From: Mesotaenium endlicherianum
Lineage: Eukaryota; Streptophyta; Zygnematophyceae; Zygnematales; Mesotaeniaceae
Assembly: GCA_009602735.1 (NCBI GenBank)
Contig: WELA01003606.1
Span: 655,602 to 719,601 of the forward strand
Reading direction: 5' to 3'
Length of the DNA stretch: 64,000 bases
In this document: piece by piece, positions 41,863 through 53,178 of the stretch
Position numbering within the stretch: the stretch's first letter is position 1
Layout of the letters: each line of letters opens with the position of its first letter
Made by a program: the position numbers and the translations under genes
The notes under the pieces: generated by a model
What the model was told of the DNA's origin: nothing
The model's input: the letters and a program-made list of their open reading frames with translations, nothing else
Databases searched by the model: none

Positions 41863-43480
41863 CTCCCTCAGAAGCCTTTCTCCACTTAGTTGCTTCTTCT
41901 ATTTGCATAGCAGCCTCAAAGGTCTTGGGCTCTGAGTCATCTACCATGTAGACCACCTCACTCTCTACAGCATCCTCCTCAACCATCGACTCAGCCACAC
42001 TTACATACTCATCAAAGCCAAATCTAGCAGGTGGCACATTCTCTCTTCTTGAGTGTCTAGATGAGCCATGGCTCTCTCCACTAGTGGACGCTTCTCCTCC
42101 TGCAGGTGATCTGGAGCTCCTCTCAGCTCCCTCTATCGCTTCTGGCTCCCTGCCTGCCAGTCTCCTTGATCTTCTCTCCTCTGGTGCTGTCGCTCCCTGA
42201 GGTCGTGGACCAGTTCTCTTCCTCTCCTGTGCTGCTCCCTCTGAGAGTCTAGGTCCTGTTCTCTCCCCAATGAACTCGACCTCGTCCTCAGAATCAGAGG
42301 CTGCTCCCTCTTGCTCATCACTCCTTGATTCAAGCTCCTCCTGAGCTTCAATGCCTGGTTGCGGCATCTCTGGCAGTGCCTGAGCTCCAGCAGCAGGGGC
42401 AGCTCTTGCAGCAGCTTGAAGTCGAGTCTCAACTCTGCTCTGCTCTTCTCCCTTTGGTACAAACTCTTCATAGAGTCTAGAGCTCCCAGGGTCCAGCACC
42501 TTCTCGTTAAAGATCACATCTCTGCTCACAATCACTTCTCTTGTTCTCACTTTCACCTGCTTGTACCCTTTGCTGTTGGTGTCATAGCCCACGAGTACAC
42601 ACCTCTCAGACTTGGGTTGCAGCTTGTGCCTCTTGACCAAGGGAATATGGGACCACACCTCTGTCCCGAAGACTCTCAACTCTTGCACAGAGAGTTTCTT
42701 CCCACTCCATACCTCCTCAGGAATCCTTCCACCAATAGCAGCCGATGGCAGCCTGTTACTCACATAAGCAGCAGTGCTTACAGCTTCTGCCCACAAGCTC
42801 ACGTTCTGACCAGACGCAAAGATCATCGCTCTTGCAGCCTCCACAAGAGTCCTGTTCTTCCTCTCAGCAACTCCATTCTGCTGAGGAGAGTAAGTGATAG
42901 TCAGCTCATGCTTGATTTCTTCGTCCCTCAGAAACTTGTCAAAGTAGCCGTTGACATACTCAGATCCATTATCAGTCCTCAGGGTCTTGATCTTCTTTCC
43001 CAACTGCTTCTCCACGGATGCCTTGTACTTCAAGAACTTTTCATACGCCTGATCCTTGGTTCTCATGAAATACACCTCAGTCTTCGGGGAGTAGTCATCT
43101 GTGAAGGTGATGTAATACAAGTTTCTTGACGATCTGGCTGTTACACTAGCAGGTCCCCACACATCTGAGTGCACCAACTCCAGCAGCTCACTAGCCCTTG
43201 AAGCTTCTCCCTTTGGGAATGCCTTCCTGGCCTGCTTTCCCATCTGACATCCCTTGCAGAATTCAAAACTCTGCCCTGTAAAGTCTGTCAGCCCTCTCTC
43301 CTTGTCTTGTGCCATCTGCTTCAATCTCTGCTCACTCACATGTCCCAGCCTCTGGTGCCACAGGTTGATGTCACTCTCCAGCTTGGCACCTCCCTTTGCA
43401 CCAAGTGCAAACTCAACCTAAAGAACCTGGTCTATTATAGATAGAGCAATCTCAGTTTGGCACTGGATTTTGAACAAGCT
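41840..43480 (-). pseudogene. Element H integrase
   Basis: GAG-pre-integrase segment (FCKGCQMGKQARKAFP), then the DDE core: ELVHSDVWGPASV (first Asp), LRTDNGSEYVNGYF (second Asp), SPQQNGVAERKNRTLVE (Glu). VFGTEVWSHIP and VLVGYDTNSKGYK follow in the C-terminal domain. The long Glu/Ser/Arg-rich linker to the reverse transcriptase is normal for Copia elements. Confidence 0.94.
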
Positions 43481-43509
43481 GCCTTGAACACTTGACTTCA
43501 CAGCCTTCG

Positions 43510-44883
43510 TTACCACATCACCGTCGGAGTCCATGACTCGACACTCACTTCCTTCAAACACCACTGTGTTTCCAAGGGCTGTGGTCTTTGGCACTGATCC
43601 AGATTCTTCACTAGTCCCGGACAGTGAAGCACATCCTGCATCGTAATCTTGTGCCTCATCTTGCCTAGCTGTGTCATGACTACCACCTTTCCAGTTCCAA
43701 TCTCTTGCAGCAGCATGCCATCACCAACTCTGACTGGCACTGGACTGCAGGACTTGTAGTCGAGCATGATCTCTCTCCTCGAAGTGGCATGTCTTGAAGC
43801 TCCTGAGTCAACAAACCAGGCATCCTCATCCTGCTCGCTGCACACCAGTGACTCTTCTATAGTAACAGCATTGGCATTTTCTTCAGCATCGTGAAGGGAA
43901 GTACCTTCTCTCTTCTGGCTGCAATCCTTGGCCAGATGTCCCTTCTTGTTGCACGTGAAGCACACTGCATCCTCGCAGCTTGGTGCAGAATGTCCTGTCT
44001 TTCCACAAATGAAGCATCTCCCTTTCTTGCTTCCACCTCCTCTGCCTTGATAGCCTCCTCTATGAGATCCTGACCTCCTTTCTCCCCATCCTTCTCCTTA
44101 CCGACTGGAACTGGCCACGCTAAGCTCTTCCATCTGCTCCACTAGCTGATTGCCCACCAGAAGAAACTTCCTGTCTCCAAACATGAGTAGAGCCTGTTCA
44201 GTGGATGAGCTTGCCTTTTCTTTGGTCTCCAACTGAACCTCCTTAATGAGCAACTTGGATTCAATGTTCTCCATGGTGAGTTCAGCAGTAGTCAGCACTG
44301 ACAGGGAGTCTCTAAAGGTCTCAAACTTTGAATCCAATCTATTCAGAGCTTGAATCACCTGATCTTCTTGATTCACCTCGGCATCCAAGGCTTTTAATTC
44401 CTCACACACTTCTCTAATGCGGGAGAAGTAAGACTGCACGCTCTCTCCCTTTTTCTGCTTCAACAGAGCAACCTTCTTCTTAAAGGTGCCTTTGTTAGCA
44501 ACACTATACTGCTGGTGCAGGTTCTTCAACGACTCCTACATCGCTGTGCTGGTCTCTAAATTCAGCACTCTCATGTAGGTCTCCTGACCCAAGCTCTTTG
44601 TAAGCAGATCAAATGCAAGTGCCTCCCTCTTTCGCCATGCAACTCTAGCTGCTCCATTCGTAACATACGCTTCTCTGGTTGCTGCATCAGCATTTGCAGC
44701 GGGCACTTGGAGTGGATCTGGGATCTTTTCATTTCCAAGCACTATCTCCTTGAGATCATGTCTGGCTAACTGTGCACACACTCTTCGCGACCACACAAGA
44801 TACTCAGTACCCTTCCCATCGAAGTGCGGGAGCCGAGAGTTAGAACCTCCTCCGATACCATGTTGAACATCTTCATCTGTCAT
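43510..44883 (-). pseudogene. Element H gag and protease
   Basis: Gag core: SRLPHFDGKGTEYLVWSRRV, with a UBN2-like centre at 44098-44529 (LLKQKKGESVQSYFSRIREV, LDSKFETFRDSL). The zinc knuckle CFTCNKKGHLAKDC and protease box DAWFVDSGASRHAT follow (about 43800-43960). The likely start is ATG at 44881-44883 inside the 5' LTR: the frame reads through the LTR end and the primer site (HGIGGGSN) into gag. Few breaks. Confidence 0.85.
44851..44860 (-). other. Primer binding site of element H
   Basis: On the minus strand TGGTATCGGA, directly abutting the LTR end at 44861. Initiator-Met type. It is also translated as part of gag. Confidence 0.88.
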
Positions 44884-44958
44884 TGCTTACTCGTTCTATA
44901 GCAAGACAAACACTTCACTTGCAGCTCATACACAACACATATAAGCATGCACACGACA

Positions 44959-45471
44959 TGTAGTGAGACAGATAGATAAAGTACTTAGTGAAATATAATA
45001 CTTTATCTATTCAAGACAAGGATCTTTGAACACAAGTGGTAGCTTCTTGAAAGAGAGATGGCTTCTTGAAAGTTAATATATTTCTGGATTTTGGCAAGTA
45101 CAAGAGTGATTCTGGAATGTCTTTCTATGTTCTAGCTCTTGTTTATATACTTGCTACATAAGTAATTTCTAGGAAGGTGTATGTTGATGTGTTGGCACCC
45201 AACACATCCCAAAACTTGCCACCTCTTTCTAGAATAATGTACACATGTCCTTTTGACCTAAAAATGGCACATTTGACTTTTGCCACGTGGAGTTCTTCTA
45301 GGTCTTTCCTCTAACTTCGAAAATGCCTTAGAAGGTTCAAAGGACATGAACCAAGTCACTAGAGTACCTATTCACACTTGAATCCACACAATACTACTCC
45401 AAATATATTTGAAAACATTAAAATATATGCANATATATGCAAACTAATGTAGTAGAACTCAAATCACTACA
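44959..45471 (-). repeat. 3' LTR of element G
   Basis: 513 bp, on the plus strand TGTAGTGAGAC to CACTACA. A palindromic CACGTG is at 45284-45289. Contains one N at 45432 at the junction of a 9-bp tandem duplication. Confidence 0.93.
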
Positions 45472-46186
45472 TCACCCCCCCGCCAAAAAAAGCGACGTCT
45501 CGGCGCGTCAAGTCAGGTCTTACACATGTGGAGCAAACTAGTCAACAGNGTCTTACACATGTGGAGCAGACTAGTCAACAGCTTCAAGTCAGATGCCACA
45601 CATGTGAAGAGGATTAGTCCAAGGCGCCAAGTCAGGTGCTACATATGTAAGGTAGACTAGGCAAGGTCATAGGTGGTGTGACCTTATTGGCTAGCCTACT
45701 CCTTAATGATAAAGAAAATTGTACAAGTTGGCCCAGAATCTGCCACGAATTCAAAAATTCATAGCGTCCACAGAACTGCTCCAAATCTGAAAATTCAAGT
45801 GCCAAACGGATTGCGTCGGAGAACTCTACCGGGTCACCAAATTTGAGAGCATTCAAATCCGTGGAGTGACGTTAAGAGCTGAGAGAGTAGGCACTCCTCC
45901 AAATCTGTGCAGAAACTTATGAAAATCATGTCCTTTTATACTTCTCCAAATTCTGCAATGTAAGTCTTAAAATGGGTGTTGTAAGATGTTCTACCAGAGT
46001 CTTGGGTTTCAAAGCATTCCAAGTCCAGGGGAGGGCACAATGTCAGAAGGCATATTCTGCCCTACCAATGCCAGCAGCTTGACCCCCTTCTACTTAGAGC
46101 ATCATATCTCTCTCACCAGTGCTCCAAATTGAGCAAACTTGGACTCTAAATGACCGGCTACTTATGGACTACAGCCAGGTAAATGT
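45472..46186 (-). other. Element G 3' non-coding region with short repeats
   Basis: About 700 bp between the chromodomain end and the purine tract (TTTTTTGGCGGGGGG on the minus strand, 45472-45490). It matches element I at 52400-53178. It holds the imperfect repeats at 45509-45665. Confidence 0.75.
45509..45665. repeat. Imperfect ~42-bp repeats with CACATGTG core in the 3' region of G
   Basis: Units contain AAGTCAGGT/AGAT, then CACATGTG or a variant, then AGACTAGTC. Three or four diverged units are seen. A single N at 45549 separates two nearly identical 32-base copies. A comparable array is at about 53030-53150 in element I. Confidence 0.65.
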
Positions 46187-47980
46187 TCAGAATTTATTTT
46201 GCAGAGACCTATCACCAGTAGCAATTTTAGTTTTCTGTCCAGAAACTGTGAGAAGAGAAGAGTGTCTAATGTCAATTTTTCCTCTTTCTTGTTCTTGCAG
46301 GCTGCCTTCAAGGGGTCTTCTGCTGCTTCTTGATGGTGGCAGGCTGCCTCNAATGGTGACAGGCTGCCTCCCTGAAGTCTTTGGGCTTCTAGTAGAGAAA
46401 CTTGGGGCTGGTCCAAGATGGGGGTTGGCGGCATGGAAGCGCTTCAACTTTCTCTGAACTTTGTCAAGGTAGTGCGCCGCCACCCAACTATTCTCCGAAT
46501 CTGGATATCCTTTCCACTTGATCAAGTATTGCTGCTGTCTCCTGAAATTTCTCATAGCCACTATGTCTTCCACTTCGTACTCCAAATGATCATCCACTAT
46601 TATTGGGGCTGGTGGGGTTGTCACACGTCCTGGGAACTTGTTGTCGGGTTGCACATATGGCTTGAAGAGGGAAGCGTGGAATACGGGGTCGATGTGCATA
46701 GTCGGGGGAAGTTCTAGCTGGAAAGCAACGGGGTTGACTTGCTGGATAATCTTGAAGGGTCCCAAATACTTGGGAGAGAAATTGCTGCCGGCAGGCCTGT
46801 TGTTCAAGGAAATATTCTTGGATGATAGTAACACGTTGTCACCCACTCTGTACGTAATTTCTCTTCTGGATCTGTTCGCCACTCTTGCTTGAGCATCTTG
46901 CGCGTGTTGTAGAGCTTTCTTCGCTGCTGTAAGGGCTGCTTCTAATGTCTCCATAAAATCTGTGGCTGCAGGTACTTCATCATGGCCAGCCGTGAAGCTC
47001 AGTGGCGTGGTCGGATGGAAGCCATAGTTGAGGAAGAATGTGGACTCTTGGGTAGAGGCTTGCGTAGTGTTGTTGTAGGCAAACTCCAGGGGGGTCAAGT
47101 ACATGTCCCAATCTTGCTCCAGAGTAGACACGTAGGCCTGTAGAGAGGTCTTTAGGGTACGATTCATACGCTCAGTTTGCCCATCTAATTGTGGGTGGTA
47201 GGCGGTAGACATATCCAGCGATGTACCCAAGTTCTTGAAGAGATTTTTCCAGAAATGGCTTGTGAATCTTGGATCTCTATCTGACACAATTCTTGATGGT
47301 AGTCCATGGAGTCAGAAGATGTTGTCAAAGATGAGTCTTGCAAGTTGTGGTGCTGTAGCCTTAGTCGTCGTGGGAATAAAATGAGCCATCTTAGTAAGTC
47401 TGTCTACCACCGTGAGTATTGCATTATGGCCTCGAGGTGTCCCGGGCAAGTCCACGATAAGGTCCATTGAGATGTCCGTCCATTGCCTTTCCGGGATTGG
47501 TAGTGGTTGGAGGAGTCCTCCCGCCTTTTGCGATGATGGCTTGATTCTTTGGCATGTGTCACAGCTCCTGCAGTACTCCTTGACTTGCTTAGACATGCCT
47601 GGCCAACAATAAGTCCTAGCTAGAACGCCCGTGGTCCTTAGGATTCCAAAGTGTCCTCCAAGAGGGTTGTCGTGTGCTTCTCGTAGAAGCAAGAGCCGGA
47701 GGTCTATGTCATTAGGAACACATCTCTGGCCCGTATCTTGCCTCACCCAATAATTGCCTTCTTTCTTCTTGCATGGGTCCAAGGCTGCTTCTCCGTTCTT
47801 GTAGTAAGGGTCTCTTTCATAGGCGGCTGAAAAATGAGCTTCCAGATCTGTCTTCAGGGATACCATCACTGCATTTAATTGCATTCTTGAGAGGGGGTCA
47901 GCCAGGTTTGTCTTGCCGGGCTGGTACGGAATCGTGATGTTGTATTGTTGCAAGTATCCGCTCCATCTTGCTTGTCTCCT
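46187..47980 (-). pseudogene. Element G integrase with chromodomain
   Basis: Zinc finger: LREAHDNPLGGHFG and CRSCDTCQRIKPS. Core: DISMDLIVDLPGTPRGH (first Asp), VSDRDPRFTSHFW (second Asp), TAYHPQLDGQTERMNR. Tail: LGPFKIIQQVNPVAFQLELP and DPVFHASLFKPYV. Chromodomain: LEYEVEDIVAMRNF, QYLIKWKGYPDSENSW. After it, a Lys/Ser/Arg-rich end. The same integrase type is seen in I. Confidence 0.93.
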
Positions 47981-49280
47981 TGAGAGATACGGCTGCGTCT
48001 GGAGGTGCTTTAACGCCTCGTGGTCTGTGGTGACCAGTACTTTGCGTCCTTCAACGTAGCAGCGCCAAACCTTCAAGGCATGTACAATCGCCAATGCCTC
48101 TCGCTCCGTGGTTGTATAATTTTGCTCGGCTGGATTTAGCTTCCTTGACTCGTAGGCGATGGGCTGCAGTCCCTTGCCTTGGTCTTGAAGCAGGATTGCT
48201 CCTATTGCATAGGAAGATGCATCGGTGATGACGTGGAAGGGCTAGTCTGGGTTTGGACTTGGGAGTGTGAGCATCGGGGATGTGGTGAATCTTCGCTTTA
48301 ACTCTTGAAATGCCTCTTCCTCTTTCTCGGTCCATGTATATAGCCTAATCTTCTTGAGTAGATCTGTCAGGGGGGCTGCTATGTGCGAGAAGCCTTGGAT
48401 GAATTTTCTGTACCAATTGGCAAATCCCAAGAATGACCGGAGTTCTTTCTTGGTTGTGGGGGTTGGCCATTCCTCCACCACCGTGGTCTTCTTGGGGTCT
48501 ATCTTGATGCCATCAGCAGTCACGTGGAGACCTAGGAACTCCACTTTTTGGCAAACTCGCACTTTGACTCCTTCGCAAATTGCTTGTTTTGTTTCAATAC
48601 TTGAAAGACATTTTTCAAGTGCCTCGCATGCTCTTCAAGGGTCTTGCTGTAGATAAGGATGTCATCGATGAATACCACCACAAATTTGTCCAACATGGGC
48701 TAAAATATGGTGTTCATCATAGTCATGAAAGTTGCTGGCGCGTTGGTGAGTCCAAATGGCAGGACCATGAACTCAAATGTCCATATCTTGTCCTGAATGC
48801 CGTCTTCTCTATGTCCGGTTCTGCGATGCGAATCTGGTGGTAGTCCCTCCGTAAGTAAATCTTGGTGAAGTACTTGGCTCCAACCAGCCGGTCCATGAGC
48901 TCATCCATGCGCGGCAGCGGGTATCGATTCTTGATGGTGATCTTGTTGAGGGCGCGATAGTCCACACACATCCTCAAGGTACCATCTTTCTTCTTGACAA
49001 ATAGCACCGGGGCTCCAAATGGCGACTTGCTAGGTCGAATGAAGCCATGCTCCAGTAGCTCCTTGATTTGCTTCTTGACTTCGTCTAGCTCCGTGTATGA
49101 CATTTTGAACGTAGGCCGAGAGATGGGCTTGCTTCCGGGCTCCAACTCTATCTTGTGGTTCACGAATCTGTTGGGGGGTAGGCCCTTGGGCAATTCCGGG
49201 GAGAACACTTCTTTGTAGTCCTCTAAGACTTCTTGTATCTCCTTGGGAACGGGGCTGCCTTCTTGACTCTCGATGTCTTT
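47981..49280 (-). pseudogene. Element G reverse transcriptase and RNase H
   Basis: [69 protein letters not shown] and a [10 protein letters not shown] end. Thumb: [15 protein letters not shown]. RNase H: ALKVWRCYVEGRKVLVTTDH. The order and content match Ty3 elements. Confidence 0.9.
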
Positions 49281-49906
49281 CTTGATGTCTTTTGGCGTGA
49301 TCAAGGCCAAAAGAAGCTCGTGTCCCTTCCTCACAAGTCTCTTGAGTTGGAGGGCGGACAATAGTATCTCGTGTGTCGGCTTCTGGATGTCTGGGGTCTG
49401 GATATTCTGGATTGCGCGCAAAATACAGATTCTTGAAGTGATGTCATTCTTGATCTTGATAGTACCGGTCCTCCAATCAACTTGGGGGTTGTGCTTGGTC
49501 AACCAAGGCGTCCCTAGGATGACGTCGTACTTGCCCAATTGCATGGGGGAGAACACTACTCTATCCTTGAAGGACTTGATAGAGAGTGCCAAGGGGTACG
49601 TCTTCTTGGAAGGGGTAGTATAGGAGAATCCATCGGGCATCATAATCTCCTCGTCGTGGTCAAGAGTTCGCNTCATAATCTCCTCGTCGTGGACAAGAGT
49701 TTGCATAGTAATACCGTGCTTGGTGACAAAATCTGCAGCGATGAAGTTGCCTTGAGCTCCGCTATCCACCAAGATGTGAACCTTCTCTCCTCCAAGGTAA
49801 CCTCTCAAACTCATTGGGGTTGGAATGTCGTCTTCAATGGGGGTCTCCACCTCACTTGGCGTGTTGCCTTCTTGTGAAGTGGGTCTTGGGGTGGTAGGCT
49901 CCTGGC
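49281..49906 (-). pseudogene. Element G protease
   Basis: VHILVDSGAQGNFIAADFV carries the D-S-G active site, and [15 protein letters not shown] is the second hallmark. A linker ([18 protein letters not shown]) leads into the reverse transcriptase. Family role: polyprotein processing. Confidence 0.9.
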
Positions 49907-51112
49907 CTACCGGCGCTGTCCGTTTTTTGACAACTTTTTGGGGCATGAAAGTGCACGATGGCCCTTTTCCTTGCAATAGAAGCATAGTCCAGCCGTCATG
50001 AGAGCTTCTTTTTCAGCCGGGGAGAGTCTTGCTTTCACTCCTTGCTGGTTTCTTGCATCATAAGTGTCATTGGAGGGTCTTCCACTCTTCCGGGCAGCCG
50101 CGGGGTCCCTTTTAATAACTCCGATTTCCATGGGTGTGGGTCCAGATTCGGATGTGGAAGGGGCTGCGTACACCCGCGTCGTCGGTACCCGTGAAGATGA
50201 AGGCACGGAGTGCTTGAAATCCAAGGTATCCACCTTTTGGGCCACTTCAATGATCTTTGAGAAGTCCGTCAAGTCGCGTAACTCCACTTCCTTTGCCACC
50301 TTGGGTTTGAGGCCAAAGATGTAACGGTCAATCTTCTCCTCGAGAGACATGTTGGGGATCTCAAGAGTGAGGGCGTGAAATCTGGATGTATACTCTTGAA
50401 CGGACGTCGTTTGCTTGAGATGGTGGAGCTTTCCTCGGGCAATCTTCTCCGCATTGATGGGCATGAATTGCTTCTTGAGGGCCTCACGAAAATCTGCCCA
50501 TCTTGCATATGATGGTGGGGGCTCTTGGCCGAGCATGGGGTGCGCCATAGCTTGATATATAGCCGCTTGATAGTTACGCCACCATGATGTTGCTGCTCCT
50601 CTAAGTAAGGTAACGGCAAAGGGAACGTAGTCCTCCTCGGGTACTTCAAGGAACGCGAGGTACGTCTCCACTTGGTAGAGCCATAAATTCAGGTTGGCAC
50701 CTTTCCCGGGGTTGAAAGTGTCGGGTTTGCCGGGCTTGATGAGTTTCCTTGCTCTCGTTGGCTCTTGTGGAGGCGCTTGAGCCGGGGCTGGATTTTGAGC
50801 ATTGCTCGCAATAGGGGCAACCATGGCAGCCATAGCTTCTCTTGACGCTTGCACGGTTGCTTCATAGGTGGCCAAGCCCACTTGGTTGTGGACGGTCATT
50901 AGGAAGGCTGCCCACTCATTTGCGGGAACTCCTTGTGGTGGGGTTAACTTTGCTATAGCGGCTGCCACGGGATTTGATGGTGCTCCTCCCTGTGGTGCTT
51001 CTTGTTGTTGCAGATTTCCTTGAGTAGGCTCTCCCATCGACGCTGGAGGAGGGTGTACTCCTCCTTGAGGGCTTCCTTCGAAAGCTTGCTGTTGGTCTTG
51101 AGGATCGGCCAT
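49907..51112 (-). pseudogene. Element G gag
   Basis: An open stretch of about 401 residues from ATG at 51110-51112 (MADPQDQQQAFEG), 26 bases after the primer site. Pro/Gln-rich N-terminus, then the gag core with LNLWLYQVETYLAFLEVPE and RGAATSWWRNYQAA, continuing with FREALKKQFMPINAEKIAR and YTSRFHALTLEIPNMSLEEK. The CCHC knuckle CFYCKEKGHRALSC is near 49955-50000. Appears whole. Gag builds the particle. Confidence 0.93.
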
Positions 51113-51138
51113 CTTCTTGTGCTACCAAAGTGCCTAGC

Positions 51139-51148
51139 TCCGATACCA
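51139..51148 (-). other. Primer binding site of element G
   Basis: On the minus strand TGGTATCGGA, one base after the LTR end at 51150. Initiator-Met type. Confidence 0.9.
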
Positions 51149-51149
51149 T

Positions 51150-51652
51150 TGTAGTGAAACAGATAGATGAAGTACTTAGTGAAATATAATACTTTCTCTA
51201 TTCAAGACAAGGATCTTTGAACACAAGTGGTAGCTTCTTGAAAGAGAGATGGCTTCTTGAAAGTTAATATATTTCTGGATTTTGGCAAGTACAAGAGTGA
51301 TTCTGGAATGTCTTTCTATGTTCTAGCTCTTGTTTATATACTTGCTATATAAGTAATTTCTAGGAAAGTGTATGTTGATGTGTTGGCACCCAACACATCC
51401 CAAAACTTGCCACCTCTTTCTAGAATAATGTACACATGTCCTTTTGACCTAAAAATGGCACATTTGACTTTTGCCACGTGGAGTTCTTCTAGGTCTTTCC
51501 TCTAACTTCGAAAATGCCTTAGAAGGTTCAAAGGACATGAACCAAGTCACTAGAGTACCTATTCACACTTGAATCCACACAATACTACTCCAAATATATT
51601 TGAAAACATAGAAATATATGCAAAGTAGTATATAATAACTCAAATCACTACA
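51150..51652 (-). repeat. 5' LTR of element G
   Basis: 503 bp, matches 44959-45471. CACGTG at 51475-51480. Confidence 0.93.
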
Positions 51653-51920
51653 CGACACCAAGAGGAGCACTTTCTTTCTCGGGGGCTCAACTCTTTCTTA
51701 CTCAAGTGTGTCCCTTACAAGTTTCTCTGCCCTTCTATATTCACATTTGCGGCTGCTAACCTACCTCAAACTAATCGATAGTCCTAGTCATCAGAAGCCC
51801 TACACATCGACACTCTCAACCAACATTAGCTGTACTCGACCGACCACACACTTCAGTCAACCTCCACACATGTGAACGCACATGCTAAGCAATTGGAGCT
51901 AGGACTACTTATTTTCCACA

Positions 51921-53178
51921 CTCTCCCAAGTATTTGGGATCCTTCAAGATTATCCAGCTAGTCAACCCAGTTGCTTTCAAGCTAGAACTTCCCCAGACTA
52001 TGCACATCGAGCCCGTATTCCACGCTTTCCTCTTCAAGCCATATGTGCAACCCGACAACAAGTTCCCAAGACGAGTGACAACCCCCCCAGCCCCAACAAT
52101 AGTGGATGATCATTTAGAGTACAAAATGGAAAACATAGTGGCTATAAAATATTTCAGGATACAGCAGCAACACTTTATCAAGTGGAAAGGATATCCAGAT
52201 TCGGAGAATAGTTGGGTGGCGGCGCACTACCTTGACAAAGTTCAGAGAAAACTGAAACGTTTCCATGCTGCCAACCCCCATCTTGGACCAGCCCCAAGTC
52301 TCTCTCTTACAAGCCAAAAGACATCAAGAAGGCAGCCTGCCACCATCCAGAAGCAGCTGAAGACCCCTTGGAGGCAGCCTACAAGAACAAGAAAAAGATG
52401 AAAAATTGATATTAAACACTCTTGTCTCCTCGCAGTTTCTAAACGAAAATCTAAAACTGCTATTGGTGATAAGGCTCTGCATAAAAAATCATGAAAATTT
52501 ATTTAAATATAGTCTATGAGTAGATGGTTCTTTAGAGTTCAATTTTGCTCAATTTGAAGCTGTGGGTAGAGAGATAAACATCTCTGAACACGAGGGGGTA
52601 AAGCTGCTGGCATTATTAGGGCAAAATATGCCTTCTGACACTGTGCCCTCTCCTGAACTTGGAATGCTCTGAAACTCAAGACTATGATAGAAGGCCTTAC
52701 TGCGCCCATTTAGAGACTAAATTTGCAAAGTTTGAAGAAGCATAGAAGGACTTATGGTTTTCAGAAGTTCCTGCACGGATTTGGAAGAGTACCTACTCTT
52801 TCTGCTCTCGACGACACTCCAGAATTTGGAACGCTCTCAAAATTGGTGACCTGGTAGATTTCTCCGACGCGCTTTGTCTAGCATTAGGATGTATCAATAT
52901 GGAGCAGTCCTGTGGACGCTATAAATGTTTGAATCCGTGGCAGATTTTGGGCCAACTTGTATTACTTTCCTTATCATCAAGGTGTAGGCTAGCCAATGAG
53001 GTCACACCATCCACGACCTTGCCTAGTCTACCTTACATGTGTAGCACCTGCATTGGCACTTTTGACTAATCCACTTCACAAGTGTGGTACCCGACTTGAA
53101 CCTGTTGACTAGTTTGCTCCACATGTGTAAGACCTGACTTCACGCTCCGAGACGTCGCTTTTTCTTACGGGAGAGTGA
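51921..53178 (+). pseudogene. Element I, right part: GPF/Y module, chromodomain and 3' region
   Basis: Continues element I after the H insertion (the first five bases are the CTCTC duplication). The coding part to about 52400 includes FKIIQLVNPVAFKLELP, EPVFHAFLFKPYVQPD, the chromodomain LEYKMENIVAIKYF with FIKWKGYPDSENSW, and a basic tail. Then come about 780 bp of non-coding 3' sequence, ending in a purine-rich tract (ACGGGAGAGTGA) at the LTR. Family G/I, older than H and G because both lie inside it. Confidence 0.9.

Larger units (their letters stand above)
44959..51652 (-). mobile_element. Element G: Ty3/Gypsy chromovirus, minus strand (fossil, looks close to whole)
   Basis: 6694 bp, LTRs 44959-45471 and 51150-51652, target duplication CGACA at 44954-44958 and 51653-51657. 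It contains gag with a zinc knuckle, protease, reverse transcriptase, RNase H, integrase and chromodomain. The LTRs differ at roughly a dozen positions plus one small length difference (about 97% alike), so it is the youngest of the nested set. It has few breaks; isolated Ns in it look like assembly joins. It is inserted in H's LTR. Confidence 0.94.
39984..51920 (-). mobile_element. Element H: Ty1/Copia retrotransposon, minus strand (fossil), containing element G
   Basis: LTRs at 39984-40344 and 44861-51920, the latter split by G. Target duplication CTCTC lies at 39979-39983 and 51921-51925. Without G it is about 5.2 kb, with gag-protease-integrase-RT-RNase H in Copia order, primer site at 44851-44860 and purine tract at 40345-40357. 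Its two LTRs differ at about 17 of 361 positions by my count (about 95% identical), so it is older than G. It is largely whole with few breaks. It is inserted in the integrase tail of element I. Confidence 0.93.
44861..51920 (-). repeat. 5' LTR of element H, split by element G
   Basis: The LTR pieces are 44861-44958 and 51658-51920, matching 39984-40344 end to end. G and its CGACA duplication lie between. Confidence 0.93.
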
